Shown here piece after piece: positions 36,866 through 43,959 of a DNA stretch of 64,000 nucleotides. The notes under the pieces are model-generated. The model had not been told where the DNA came from. It saw only the letters and a list, made by a program, of their open reading frames with translations, and ran no database searches. Source of the stretch: Bacteroidota bacterium (GTDB lineage: Bacteria > Bacteroidota > Bacteroidia > Chitinophagales > Saprospiraceae); the NCBI GenBank assembly GCA_029781865.1, contig JAKOVW010000053.1:244312-308311 (forward strand), in the 5' to 3' direction. The translations under genes and the position numbers were made by a program. Within the stretch, counting starts at the first letter, position 1. Every line of letters begins with the position of its first letter.

Positions 36866-36900
36866 CAAAAAAGCCACATCATGAAATGATATGGCTTTTT
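36866..36900 (-). terminator. Intrinsic terminator of the OmpA lipoprotein gene
   Basis: Stem AGCCACATCAT / ATGATATGGCT around a short loop, flanked by A and T runs (36867-36872 and 36896-36900). The only imperfect pair becomes G-U in the minus-strand RNA, which fits a minus-strand terminator 23 bp behind the stop. Confidence 0.8.
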
Positions 36901-36922
36901 ATGATTCATTTATTTTTAAACA

Positions 36923-37816
36923 TTAACTCTGTGGAGCAACCATTTTAAAGAATTGATCCATTTTTGGAAGGATAATGATTTCTGTTCTGCGATTTGCTTT
37001 TCTTCCTTCTGCCGTATTGTTTCCTGTTTTAGGATTGAATTCGGAACGTCCGCCAGCCGTCATTCTTGCTGGATCCACTTTGTATTTTTTCTGAAGCATA
37101 CGAACCACTGAAGTCGCTCTCTTGGCACTTAAATCCCAGTTGTCTGTGATACAGTCATTAGACATGGGTACATTGTCTGTATGTCCTTCAACTAAAATAT
37201 TCAGATCACTGTGATCATTTAAAACTTTGGATATTTTTTCCAATACTGCACCGGCCTGATCGTTGATAACCGCACTGGCCGAACGGAACAGCATCTTATC
37301 AGATAATGATATAAAAACAACGCCACCTCTTACTTCCACGTTTACATCATCTGAATTAGTGCCCACCAGAGATCTCTTCAAATTCATAACCAGAGCCAGA
37401 TTCATAGAATCTTTACGGGAAATGGCATTGTGCAGATCTTTGATGTATTTATCCTTTTCATTTAATGCATCCAGTGATTTTTTAATGCTTTCAGCACCGG
37501 ATTTATTAACCACTGATAAATCTGAAAGACGGTCCAATAAATTTGTATTTGTCTTTTTCAATAATTCCATTTGCTCTTCAAGGGATTTCATTTTACCCTG
37601 ATTCATGGCTGCATCTGACTCCATTTTGCTTAACGCATTTTTGCTTTCTGCCTCCATTTTACTTTTTTCAGATTCGCAATTGGCGAGATTGTCGTTGCAT
37701 TTTTGCAAGGTCATTTTAGCCTTTTCCATTTCATCTTGTAAGGCTTTATATTTCTTGCTGGAAACGCATGATCCAAGCAGAAGAAATGATGTCAAGAGAA
37801 TCAAAATCTTATTCAT
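36923..37816 (-). CDS. OmpA-family lipoprotein
   Basis: 297 residues. A lipoprotein signal (ILLTSFLLLGSC, Cys17) is followed by a coiled coil with a short tandem cysteine pair (about 25-110) and a C-terminal OmpA-like peptidoglycan-binding domain (about 175-285): ILVEGHTDNVPM, WDLSAKRATSVVRML, MTAGGRSEFNPKTGN and the final GRKANRRTEIII with the arginines that contact diaminopimelate. It probably ties the outer membrane to peptidoglycan. Promoter and terminator flank the gene closely, so it is monocistronic. Confidence 0.92.
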   Translation of the reverse strand: MNKILILLTSFLLLGSCVSSKKYKALQDEMEKAKMTLQKCNDNLANCESEKSKMEAESKNALSKMESDAAMNQGKMKSLEEQMELLKKTNTNLLDRLSDLSVVNKSGAESIKKSLDALNEKDKYIKDLHNAISRKDSMNLALVMNLKRSLVGTNSDDVNVEVRGGVVFISLSDKMLFRSASAVINDQAGAVLEKISKVLNDHSDLNILVEGHTDNVPMSNDCITDNWDLSAKRATSVVRMLQKKYKVDPARMTAGGRSEFNPKTGNNTAEGRKANRRTEIIILPKMDQFFKMVAPQS

Positions 37817-37853
37817 AATTCTAGTTTTCGATTAAAAATTTGGAAATTGGCCA

Positions 37854-37887
37854 CAAAAATAAGGTTTTCAGCAATTAATGTGCCAAA
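37854..37887 (-). promoter_or_regulatory. Putative promoter of the OmpA lipoprotein gene
   Basis: On minus: TTTG (37884-37887), 22 bases, then an exact -7 box TATTTTTG (37854-37861), 37 bp upstream of the ATG. One of the best promoter matches in the window. Confidence 0.55.
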
Positions 37888-37926
37888 ATATATGTTAATG
37901 AGCCTTATCTGAATATATCTTCACGA

Positions 37927-38292
37927 ATGGAAAAAAATCCTTTAAATGTATTTGGCAAACCCCTTGAACCCTGCAGCAAAAAACCATTAACCGGTTTTTA
38001 CAGAGATGGTTGTTGCACCACAGGGATTGAAGATCGCGGTATGCATACGGTATGTATCAAAGCCGATGCCGCTTTTTTAGAATTCTCCTTCAAAGCAGGC
38101 AATGATTTATCTACACCGAGACCGGAATACCTCTTCCCTGGTGTCAAACCAGGTGATCAATGGTGTTTATGTGCCTTAAGATGGAAAGAAGCCTACGAGG
38201 CTGGAATGGCTCCTGAGGTAGTGCTCGAGGCAACCAATCAGGATGTTTTAAAATATATACCGTTTGAATGGCTACTTGAAAATAAGTTATGA
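37927..38292 (+). CDS. DUF2237 family protein
   Basis: 121 residues, the family's usual length, cytosolic. Conserved features are the N-terminal NVFGKPLEPCS, the cysteine-rich FYRDGCCTTGIEDRGMHTVC (about 25-44), GNDLSTPRPEYLFPGVKPGDQWCLCALRW (about 58-86) and the closing helices with APEVVLEATNQ and LKYI. Function is unknown across bacteria; the conserved cysteines may bind a metal or take part in redox chemistry (inference). It is followed by a period-7 repeat tract and then a convergent gene. Confidence 0.92.
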   Translation: MEKNPLNVFGKPLEPCSKKPLTGFYRDGCCTTGIEDRGMHTVCIKADAAFLEFSFKAGNDLSTPRPEYLFPGVKPGDQWCLCALRWKEAYEAGMAPEVVLEATNQDVLKYIPFEWLLENKL

Positions 38293-38296
38293 GTGG

Positions 38297-38408
38297 TGAG
38301 TGAGGAGTGAGGAGTTAGCAGTTAGCAGTTAGGAATTAGGAGTTATGAGTGAGGAGTTATCAGTTAGGAGTTGGAAGTTGACAGTTGGCAGTTGAGAATT
38401 GAAAGTTG
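38297..38408. repeat. Period-7 minisatellite, locus 1 (consensus AGTTAGG)
   Basis: About 15 degenerate tandem copies of a heptamer related to AGTTAGG/AGTTAGC/AGTTGGC, between the convergent DUF2237 and mechanosensitive-channel genes. The same heptamer family occurs at 40982-41075 and 48648-48811. Confidence 0.85.
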
Positions 38409-38430
38409 GTTTATTCGTAAAATAATTATT

Positions 38431-39126
38431 TTAATCTGGCATTTTATCATTCTTATTATCGTCTTCTTTGCTTTTTGAAAAATACCTGGAAATAATATAT
38501 GAGGCCCATTCTTTGCCACCTAATCCAAACGAGATTGCAAAAGCCAATCCAATTGATCCAAAAAAGATACTGACCACATTGGTGATAATTCCTTCGCCGA
38601 TTCCGATTTGAGTCAAGGCAATCGCAAGTGTAAAAAAGCCTATGCAATAAAAAACCAGACGACCGATGAGCTCCGGATTTTCGAAACTGTGCTCTTCAAG
38701 CGAACCAACCACTATGCTGGATACCAATTCGGCCAGATAAAATCCGATGATGATCAGAATGCAGGCAATTAATACATTCGGAATATAAAAAATGAATTGG
38801 TTCAATAAATCGGAAACCATTTCAAGTCCCAGTAAATTGAAAAACTTAACCAGGACGATCAGAATAATCATCCAGAAAAATATCGAAGAAGTTAAACCGG
38901 AGAACCCACGCTTTATTCCTCTTTTTTCCAAAAACCGGTGAACACCTGATTTTTGGGCCAGCCGGTCAATACCCAATGCATGGCTCAATTTAAACACGAT
39001 CCATTGTATTATTTTAGCCAGAATCCATCCGATGATCAGAATGATAAGTGCATTGATGATTTTGGGTATAGACCCAATCATGGATTGCAGGTAACCATCA
39101 AACGCATTTCGTATTTCAGACCACAT
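38431..39126 (-). CDS. Small mechanosensitive-channel (MscS-like, TM-helix repeat) protein
   Basis: 231 residues with five membrane helices: IINALIILIIGWILAKIIQWIV, FWMIILIVLVKFFNLLGL, FYIPNVLIACILIIIGFYLAEL, LVFYCIGFFTLAIALTQI and VVSIFFGSIGLAFAISFGLG. It belongs to the conserved-TM-helix group often annotated as mechanosensitive ion channel, with the characteristic SGVHRFLEKRGI.RG segment and the AFAISFGLGGKEWA motif, which corresponds to the glycine/alanine-rich pore helix of MscS. It lacks the large cytosolic vestibule domain, ending instead in a charged tail (SKSKEDDNKNDK). Gating and function are unknown; the gene is single. Confidence 0.85.
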   Translation of the reverse strand: MWSEIRNAFDGYLQSMIGSIPKIINALIILIIGWILAKIIQWIVFKLSHALGIDRLAQKSGVHRFLEKRGIKRGFSGLTSSIFFWMIILIVLVKFFNLLGLEMVSDLLNQFIFYIPNVLIACILIIIGFYLAELVSSIVVGSLEEHSFENPELIGRLVFYCIGFFTLAIALTQIGIGEGIITNVVSIFFGSIGLAFAISFGLGGKEWASYIISRYFSKSKEDDNKNDKMPD

Positions 39127-39246
39127 GTTATTAAATTTTAACTTTCATTTTTAAGATATACTTCAGACCAGAAATGTATTTGTTTGATAACGAATAATTC
39201 ACTTTTTATAATTAACAAATTAATATATGCAACACATGATTCGACT

Positions 39247-40365
39247 TTACTTTATATATTCATCCGGATTCAGATCTTCAGTAATTTTTCGAATCACTTT
39301 AAACTCACTTAAAAAAGTTTTTGCAACTACTCTGAAAATGGTATAGGAGGGTATAGCAAGAATCATACCTGTAATTCCACCTACTCTTGCACCAATCATA
39401 ATAACAATAAAAATCTCGAGAGGATGAGCCTGAACCCTTTTTGAAAAAATATACGGCTGAATAATAAAATCGTCCAGCATTTTAATGATAAAAAAGATGA
39501 GCAAAACTTTTAATAACAAAGGAATCGTCTGTGAGTAAAAACTCATTTCAAGATTAGACGAAATGGTAAGAAGGCAGGCAAAACCTGCTCCAATAACCGG
39601 ACCCAAATAGGGAATGATATTCATAACCGCATAAAAGAAAGCAATCAGAAATGCATTTTTAATACCAATAAAACTCAACATACTGACAGCCAAAATCATT
39701 AAGATCATCATTTGAAGCACTATGCCACCAAAATACCTGGTTAGCAATACGCTGACGTCATCAATGACATTGCGAACTTTTTTTTCCATTTCGGTAGGAA
39801 CCGCAGCTTCAATAATCTCTGTAAATAATCCTCTTTCCTTCAGAAAGAAAAAACTGATAAAAATGATTGAAAACAGACCAATCAGTAAATTTCCCACTTT
39901 GCCTAAAAGACTCCCGAAAAACGTACTTATCTTGCTGGGATCAAAATAACTTCCGATCAGGGACTTAACCTGCTGGGAAGCACTGGGGCCTGGTTCCAGA
40001 CCAAGAGAACGCAACCAGATGTTCAAACGATTGATGGGTTCTTGTAATGCCTGAGATATGGAATCAAAGTCTACTTTTGAAAGTACCACTGCCTGTTGAA
40101 TAACCAACGGAATGAACATCCAAAGAAGAAATCCGAGAATGCCGAATAAGGATAAAATGGTGAGTAAGGCAGCAAGTGATTTTCCAAAGCCAAATCGAAG
40201 CAGATGCAAACGAACGAGCAAAAAGCTCATAATCGGCTGTCCCACCATACTGATTACCCAACTCACTAATATGTAACTTACCACCTCACTGAAATAACTC
40301 AATATCAGGAGTAACAAAACCAGTACGCAGGCACCAATTATATAACGGTAATACTTTTGCCACAT
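39247..40365 (-). CDS. AI-2E family transporter (putative permease)
   Basis: 372 residues from the ATG at 40365 (MWQKYYRYIIGACVLVLLL). A GTG 33 bp further upstream would add 11 residues. There are about eight membrane helices with the family's large soluble segment after the third helix, and the conserved signatures FISFFFLKERGLFTEII, GIVLQMMILMILAV, NIIPYLGPVIGAGFA, LDDFIIQPYIFSKRVQAHPLEIFIVIM and ARVGGITGMILAIPSYTI. Members transport autoinducer-2, Na+/H+ or other solutes, so the substrate is open. A TATCTTTA element sits four bases ahead of the ATG, close to the -7 consensus, suggesting a very short leader as for rmuC. Confidence 0.9.
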   Translation of the reverse strand: MWQKYYRYIIGACVLVLLLLILSYFSEVVSYILVSWVISMVGQPIMSFLLVRLHLLRFGFGKSLAALLTILSLFGILGFLLWMFIPLVIQQAVVLSKVDFDSISQALQEPINRLNIWLRSLGLEPGPSASQQVKSLIGSYFDPSKISTFFGSLLGKVGNLLIGLFSIIFISFFFLKERGLFTEIIEAAVPTEMEKKVRNVIDDVSVLLTRYFGGIVLQMMILMILAVSMLSFIGIKNAFLIAFFYAVMNIIPYLGPVIGAGFACLLTISSNLEMSFYSQTIPLLLKVLLIFFIIKMLDDFIIQPYIFSKRVQAHPLEIFIVIMIGARVGGITGMILAIPSYTIFRVVAKTFLSEFKVIRKITEDLNPDEYIK

Positions 40366-40494
40366 GGAGTAAAGATACAACCCGCTTGATGGCTTCACAA
40401 GAGCTGTGGGCTGATTTCCTGACTATAGCTGAAAAAACCGGAGCACTATTATCCCGGGAATTTATTGAAATGGAATATCTTTCCGGTTCGTTCT

Positions 40495-40962
40495 ATGCAT
40501 TTTTACAGAAATACCTGGTTTGTCGAATTTGTCTGGATTTTAACCAGCATTATCCTGTCTGTTATTGTGATTCTTCCGATATACATGTATGGAGTAGCCT
40601 TTCCATTCCTGTTTATAAATATAGTATTTGTAATTGGATTTCTAACTTTCAGCAGATGGTTGTTTCTCTGGAAGTACACACCTTATGCCTGGTCTAAAAT
40701 CTTGAAAATTTCGCTGATCTTTTTAATGATACCGGTCATCTTTACGGGCATTAATAAGTTTTATGATTTCCGGAATTTTCTGGATGAAATCGGCATACAG
40801 GAACTCGTTTCAAATTTCAATGAAAATGAACAAAGGAGTTTATCCATCTATATCAGAAGTGAAATGATTTTCTTTGGCACTGCTTTTATTATTTCTTCAA
40901 TATTGATTCCATTTAAAATGATCTGGAATATCTGGAAACAAATTAACCGAAATGAAGTGTGA
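40495..40962 (+). CDS. Small membrane protein of unknown function (possibly frameshifted N-terminus)
   Basis: 155 residues from the ATG at 40495. Membrane helices: FVEFVWILTSIILSVIVILPI, FPFLFINIVFVIGFLTFSRW, LKISLIFLMIPVIF and a C-terminal FGTAFIISSILIPFKMIW, with a soluble stretch (about 95-125) carrying NENEQRSLSIYIRSEM. I do not recognise a named family. Upstream, another frame starting at ATG 40470 encodes EYLSGSFYAFLQK, which joins naturally to NTWFVEFVWIL if two bases are restored near 40508-40514; the true protein may therefore begin at 40470. It is divergent from the AI-2E-family gene. Confidence 0.65.
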   Translation: MHFYRNTWFVEFVWILTSIILSVIVILPIYMYGVAFPFLFINIVFVIGFLTFSRWLFLWKYTPYAWSKILKISLIFLMIPVIFTGINKFYDFRNFLDEIGIQELVSNFNENEQRSLSIYIRSEMIFFGTAFIISSILIPFKMIWNIWKQINRNEV

Positions 40963-40981
40963 ATGGACAGCGATTGGAGGA

Positions 40982-41075
40982 AGTTGGCAGTTAGCAGTTA
41001 GGAGTTAGCAGTTAGGAGTTAGCAGTTAGGAGTTAGTAGTTAGGAGTTAGCAGTTGGTAATTAGTAATTGGCAAT
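40982..41075. repeat. Period-7 minisatellite, locus 2 (AGTTAGC/AGTTAGG)
   Basis: About 13 tandem heptamers; the centre alternates AGTTAGC and AGTTAGG almost perfectly, and the right end decays to AATTGGC. It lies between two plus-strand genes. Confidence 0.9.
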
Positions 41076-41145
41076 TGATAAAATAATTTGAACTGATTCT
41101 TTCTGATACCCACAGACTATTCCAAAATAATTAAATGAATAAATT

Positions 41146-41502
41146 ATGTCTCTTGTAAAAGAATTTAATGATTACAGATCAAAGATGAATGATCTTATAC
41201 TTTCGCATGATCATCTCCCGATGAAACGCTTTTTTTCATTGGATCATCAAATGTATCAGGATGGCGCGCTCCCCGTAAAAACCAAGGAACTATTAGGCCT
41301 GGTGGCATCCATGGTGTTGCGATGTGATGATTGCATCAAGTACCATCTTGAAAAATGTCATGAATTGAAAACGACCACACCGGAAATTTATGATGTATTT
41401 GCCATTGCCAATATGGTCGGTGGATCCATTTGCATTCCACATACGAGAAGAGCAGCAGAATACTGGGAAGAACTTATTCAAATGGAACGTACTTCAGAAT
41501 AA
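41146..41502 (+). CDS. Carboxymuconolactone decarboxylase / AhpD-like protein
   Basis: 118 residues, all helical, with the redox motif C60-D-D-C63 and His67 in LRCDDCIKYHLEKC, and Glu48 in KTKELLGLV. These match the E-(x)n-C-x-x-C-x3-H catalytic pattern of AhpD-type alkylhydroperoxidases, which reduce peroxides through a relay with a thioredoxin-like partner. Many small single-domain members have unknown substrates. A role in peroxide defence or thiol chemistry is likely but not proven. It is apparently monocistronic. Confidence 0.9.
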   Translation: MSLVKEFNDYRSKMNDLILSHDHLPMKRFFSLDHQMYQDGALPVKTKELLGLVASMVLRCDDCIKYHLEKCHELKTTTPEIYDVFAIANMVGGSICIPHTRRAAEYWEELIQMERTSE

Positions 41503-41632
41503 AACCGGTGCAAATCCGGAATCTAGTCAAATACACACTGGAATTTCAAATTCTACTTCAAATCCTTTTTGATATCCTCAATTTTGTGGTCTCGCTAATC
41601 GGTTGACCGTGATTCATCCGATCCTTCTAAGA

Positions 41633-41671
41633 CAAAAAAAAGCCCAAATTTGCAAGGCGCAAATTCAGGCT
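41633..41671 (-). terminator. Minus-strand terminator without an annotated gene
   Basis: 13-bp stem, AGCCCAAATTTGC (41641-41653) / GCAAATTCAGGCT (41659-41671), loop AAGGC. The two non-Watson-Crick pairs are G-U only in the minus-strand RNA, and a run of seven T follows on minus. The only plus-strand gene nearby ended 130 bp before, so it appears to close a minus-strand transcript starting in 41.7-42.0 kb. Confidence 0.7.
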
Positions 41672-41778
41672 CTTTCGACTAAGGTCTCAAAATAAGAAAA
41701 CTACGATCTTTATCTAAAAAAAATAGATGTCTGAATGGTGGGATCCTGTTCCGGATCTCTTACATAATATTAAAAAAT

Positions 41779-41868
41779 CTACGTATAAGCGATAGGGTAT
41801 CTGAACTTTATAGATATACTGTCGCCGGGATTTGTTGTAAAAGTACCATCGTCATTTTGAATTTCCAA
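41779..41868 (-). CDS. Possible 29-residue peptide (low confidence)
   Basis: Minus-strand frame from a TTG at 41868 reading EIQNDDGTFTTNPGDSISI and ending in FRYPIAYT. Composition is protein-like rather than random. It lies between a perfect -7 box (41970-41977) and a terminator (41633-41671) on the same strand. The frame stays open upstream for 14 further codons without an ATG. It could be a real small protein or a decayed gene end. I do not recognise it. Confidence 0.25.
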   Translation of the reverse strand: MEIQNDDGTFTTNPGDSISIKFRYPIAYT

Positions 41869-41969
41869 ACATTCAACGAAAAATATTAAAAAAAAGTTTA
41901 TATGTAAAATACATATTTATGAACTAATCAAATAAGGCAAGTTATATATACTTATTAGTATTTATATAT

Positions 41970-41977
41970 CAAAACTA
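41970..41977 (-). promoter_or_regulatory. Putative -7 box (TAGTTTTG) of an unannotated minus-strand unit
   Basis: Exact TAnnTTTG match on minus in a region without any annotated minus-strand gene, about 300 bases ahead of the minus-strand terminator at 41633-41671. The surrounding DNA is very A+T-rich, so a chance match is possible. Confidence 0.3.
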
Positions 41978-42105
41978 TATATATGTATATTTTTAATAAT
42001 ATGAACACGCTCCTGTTCAAATCTTTGTTAAAAAATTTTTCTGAAAAATTCGGAATTGCATAAAAAACGCTGGTCTTTTGATCGATCGGGTGTAGTCCTT
42101 ATGCT

Positions 42106-42113
42106 TATCTTTA
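42106..42113 (+). promoter_or_regulatory. Putative -7 box (TATCTTTA) for tRNA-Leu
   Basis: Seven of eight bases match TAnnTTTG; the box lies 41 bp upstream of the tRNA, in a locally less A+T-rich spot. An upstream TTTG is present but at a longer spacing than usual. Confidence 0.35.
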
Positions 42114-42154
42114 CACCCCGATTTAAAGAAAATAAGGGTTGATTCCAGACAATT

Positions 42155-42239
42155 GCCCGGGTGGTGAAATTGGTAGACACGTACGTTTGAGGGGCGTATG
42201 CCGTAAGGTGTGCAGATTCGACTTCTGTCCCGGGCACCA
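42155..42239 (+). tRNA. tRNA-Leu (anticodon GAG)
   Basis: Complete cloverleaf with long variable arm, as expected for leucine. Acceptor stem GCCCGGG / CCCGGGC pairs perfectly, discriminator A, CCA encoded at 42237-42239. The anticodon stem TACGT / GCGTA encloses the loop TTGAGGG, so the anticodon is GAG, reading CUC and CUU. The T arm GCAGA-TTCGACT-TCTGT is canonical. A short hairpin-forming variable arm (CCGTAAGG region) separates anticodon and T arms. Confidence 0.95.
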
Positions 42240-42354
42240 TTTTGAAATGCTAAAGAATTGACCCATTCAGAGTCCTTGTCCGTTTCCAGATACGCGAACT
42301 TTAAATGATTTGGGTCTTTTAATTACAGGCTCAGTTTCCTGTTTGCAATCCCTT

Positions 42355-42362
42355 TATCTTTG
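42355..42362 (+). promoter_or_regulatory. Putative -7 box (TATCTTTG) of the lipoprotein-yidD unit
   Basis: Exact TAnnTTTG match 32 bp ahead of the ATG at 42395; this would give a leader of about 26 bases. Confidence 0.5.
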
Positions 42363-42394
42363 CCTTTACATTCACCGGAAGTTAAAAACAGAAC

Positions 42395-43570
42395 ATGAAA
42401 AACCTTTTTATTTTCCCTGCTCTCGCATTATTACTAGGGTCTTGTACAAATATTAATAAGCTAATTGATAAAGGAGAATACGATACCGCCATTGACAAAC
42501 TGGTCCATAAACTGGAAGGAAAGAAAGATAAAAAGAAAGAACTGGTTCTTTCTTTAGAATACGCGTTTCAAAAAGCTCAGGACAGAGATCTCAAAAAAGA
42601 AAAATCCCTTAGAGATGAAAATCTTCCTGAAAACTGGACTACAATTTACGCATTGCACAATCTCATTTCAGATCGTCAATCTAAAATTGAACCCTTAATA
42701 CCGCTTCAATCCCAGGACGGTTACCAGGCTACATTTAAATTAGTCAATATAGAAGAATTAAAAAAAGAATCCAAAAAAAATACTGCTGATTATTACTACC
42801 AATCCGCACTCTCTCTTATCGATGACGCCCGGAAGACACTGGATAAGAATGCTGCAAGAAAAGCACATGATAATCTGGAACGCATTGACGGACTTTTCAG
42901 TCAGTATAAGGATAAAGAACAACTTAAAAAAATAGCCTACAGCCTGGGACTGGAAAATTTCCTGATTAAAATAGTAAATAACACGCGCAATATTATTCCT
43001 GAGAATATAGAAACGGAATTACTAAAAATCAGTACAGCTGGGCTCAATCAAAAGTATAAAAACTTTGATGTTAAACCGAATCCATCCATTCAGTATGATT
43101 ATAATATCATCATCAATTTGACACAACTTGAATTTAGTCCCGAACGCGAACGAACCAGAGTCTATGACGATACGAATGAAAAAGAAACAGAAGAAGTGCT
43201 TAAAGACAGAAATGGAAAACCAAAACGCGATTCACTGGGTAAAGAAATCAAACAAAAAGTAAAAACAAAATACGTAGCCAGCATTGAAGAAATCACTCAA
43301 TCTAAATCTGTTCAGTTGGGAGGCAGGCTTGAATACGTCCATGCTTTAACAGGAAATCTGGATTTCAGTAAGCCCATCAATGTCGAAGGTATTTTTGAGA
43401 ATCATTATGCCAGGCTCATCAAAGGAGACCGCGATTTTGTCACTGACGATTGCAGAAAAAAATTGAATGGAAAAATGCTGCCATTTCCCAGCAATGAATC
43501 TTTATTACTGGATGCTGCAGAAAAGATGAAAAAGCTTATGAAAGACATCATCCATGATAAAGAAAAATAA
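42395..43570 (+). CDS. Uncharacterised lipoprotein with helical repeat-like N-terminus
   Basis: 391 residues. Lipoprotein signal [11 protein letters not shown] with Cys17. The first 200 residues are helical and charged, with a TPR-like opening ([39 protein letters not shown] region), then helices such as [19 protein letters not shown]. The C-terminal third is beta-rich with [19 protein letters not shown] and a conserved-looking [24 protein letters not shown] stretch. I do not recognise a named family; similar lipoproteins occur in Saprospiraceae as far as I recall. The stop overlaps the start of yidD by one base (TAATG). Confidence 0.75.
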   Translation: MKNLFIFPALALLLGSCTNINKLIDKGEYDTAIDKLVHKLEGKKDKKKELVLSLEYAFQKAQDRDLKKEKSLRDENLPENWTTIYALHNLISDRQSKIEPLIPLQSQDGYQATFKLVNIEELKKESKKNTADYYYQSALSLIDDARKTLDKNAARKAHDNLERIDGLFSQYKDKEQLKKIAYSLGLENFLIKIVNNTRNIIPENIETELLKISTAGLNQKYKNFDVKPNPSIQYDYNIIINLTQLEFSPERERTRVYDDTNEKETEEVLKDRNGKPKRDSLGKEIKQKVKTKYVASIEEITQSKSVQLGGRLEYVHALTGNLDFSKPINVEGIFENHYARLIKGDRDFVTDDCRKKLNGKMLPFPSNESLLLDAAEKMKKLMKDIIHDKEK

Positions 43571-43842
43571 TGCGTTCCATTGATTATTCTCTGGTGCAAG
43601 ATGATAAAATGAAATTATTCAAGTATATATTAATCATACCTATAAAAGCCTATCAATATCTGCTTTCACCACTTCTAGGTAAAAATTGCCGTTTCAATCC
43701 AAGTTGCTCCAATTATATGATACAGGCAATTGAAGAATGGGGCGTTTGGAAGGGAGGTCTAATGGGTTTAAAACGTATTTCAAGATGTCATCCCTGGGGA
43801 GGATCAGGGGAAGATCCGGTTCCCAAAAAAACAAATCATTGA
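43570..43842 (+). CDS. yidD: Membrane protein insertion efficiency factor YidD
   Basis: 90 residues from the ATG that overlaps the lipoprotein stop, or 77 from the internal ATG at 43609 ([20 protein letters not shown]), which is the usual start of the family. The conserved core is intact: [23 protein letters not shown], then a [30 protein letters not shown] end. YidD sits at the inner membrane and helps YidC insert membrane proteins. It is usually near rpmH-rnpA-yidC, but those are not here; instead it is translationally coupled to an unknown lipoprotein. Confidence 0.93.
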   Translation: MRSIDYSLVQDDKMKLFKYILIIPIKAYQYLLSPLLGKNCRFNPSCSNYMIQAIEEWGVWKGGLMGLKRISRCHPWGGSGEDPVPKKTNH

Positions 43843-43959
43843 AATTTTCTGAATACCAATTTTAGTTAAATTTTTGACTTCTCCCTTCTCGAAAAGATCC
43901 AATTTCAAAATATTGTATAATTCGACTTATTTTTACAATCCAACTAAACAATTCATCTC

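Noticed and set aside
40982..41075. Regular repeats considered as a CRISPR array
   Set aside because: Units are seven bases with no spacers; there are no cas genes.
42028..42240. 70-codon open frame on minus
   Set aside because: It runs antisense through the tRNA-Leu gene and its promoter region.
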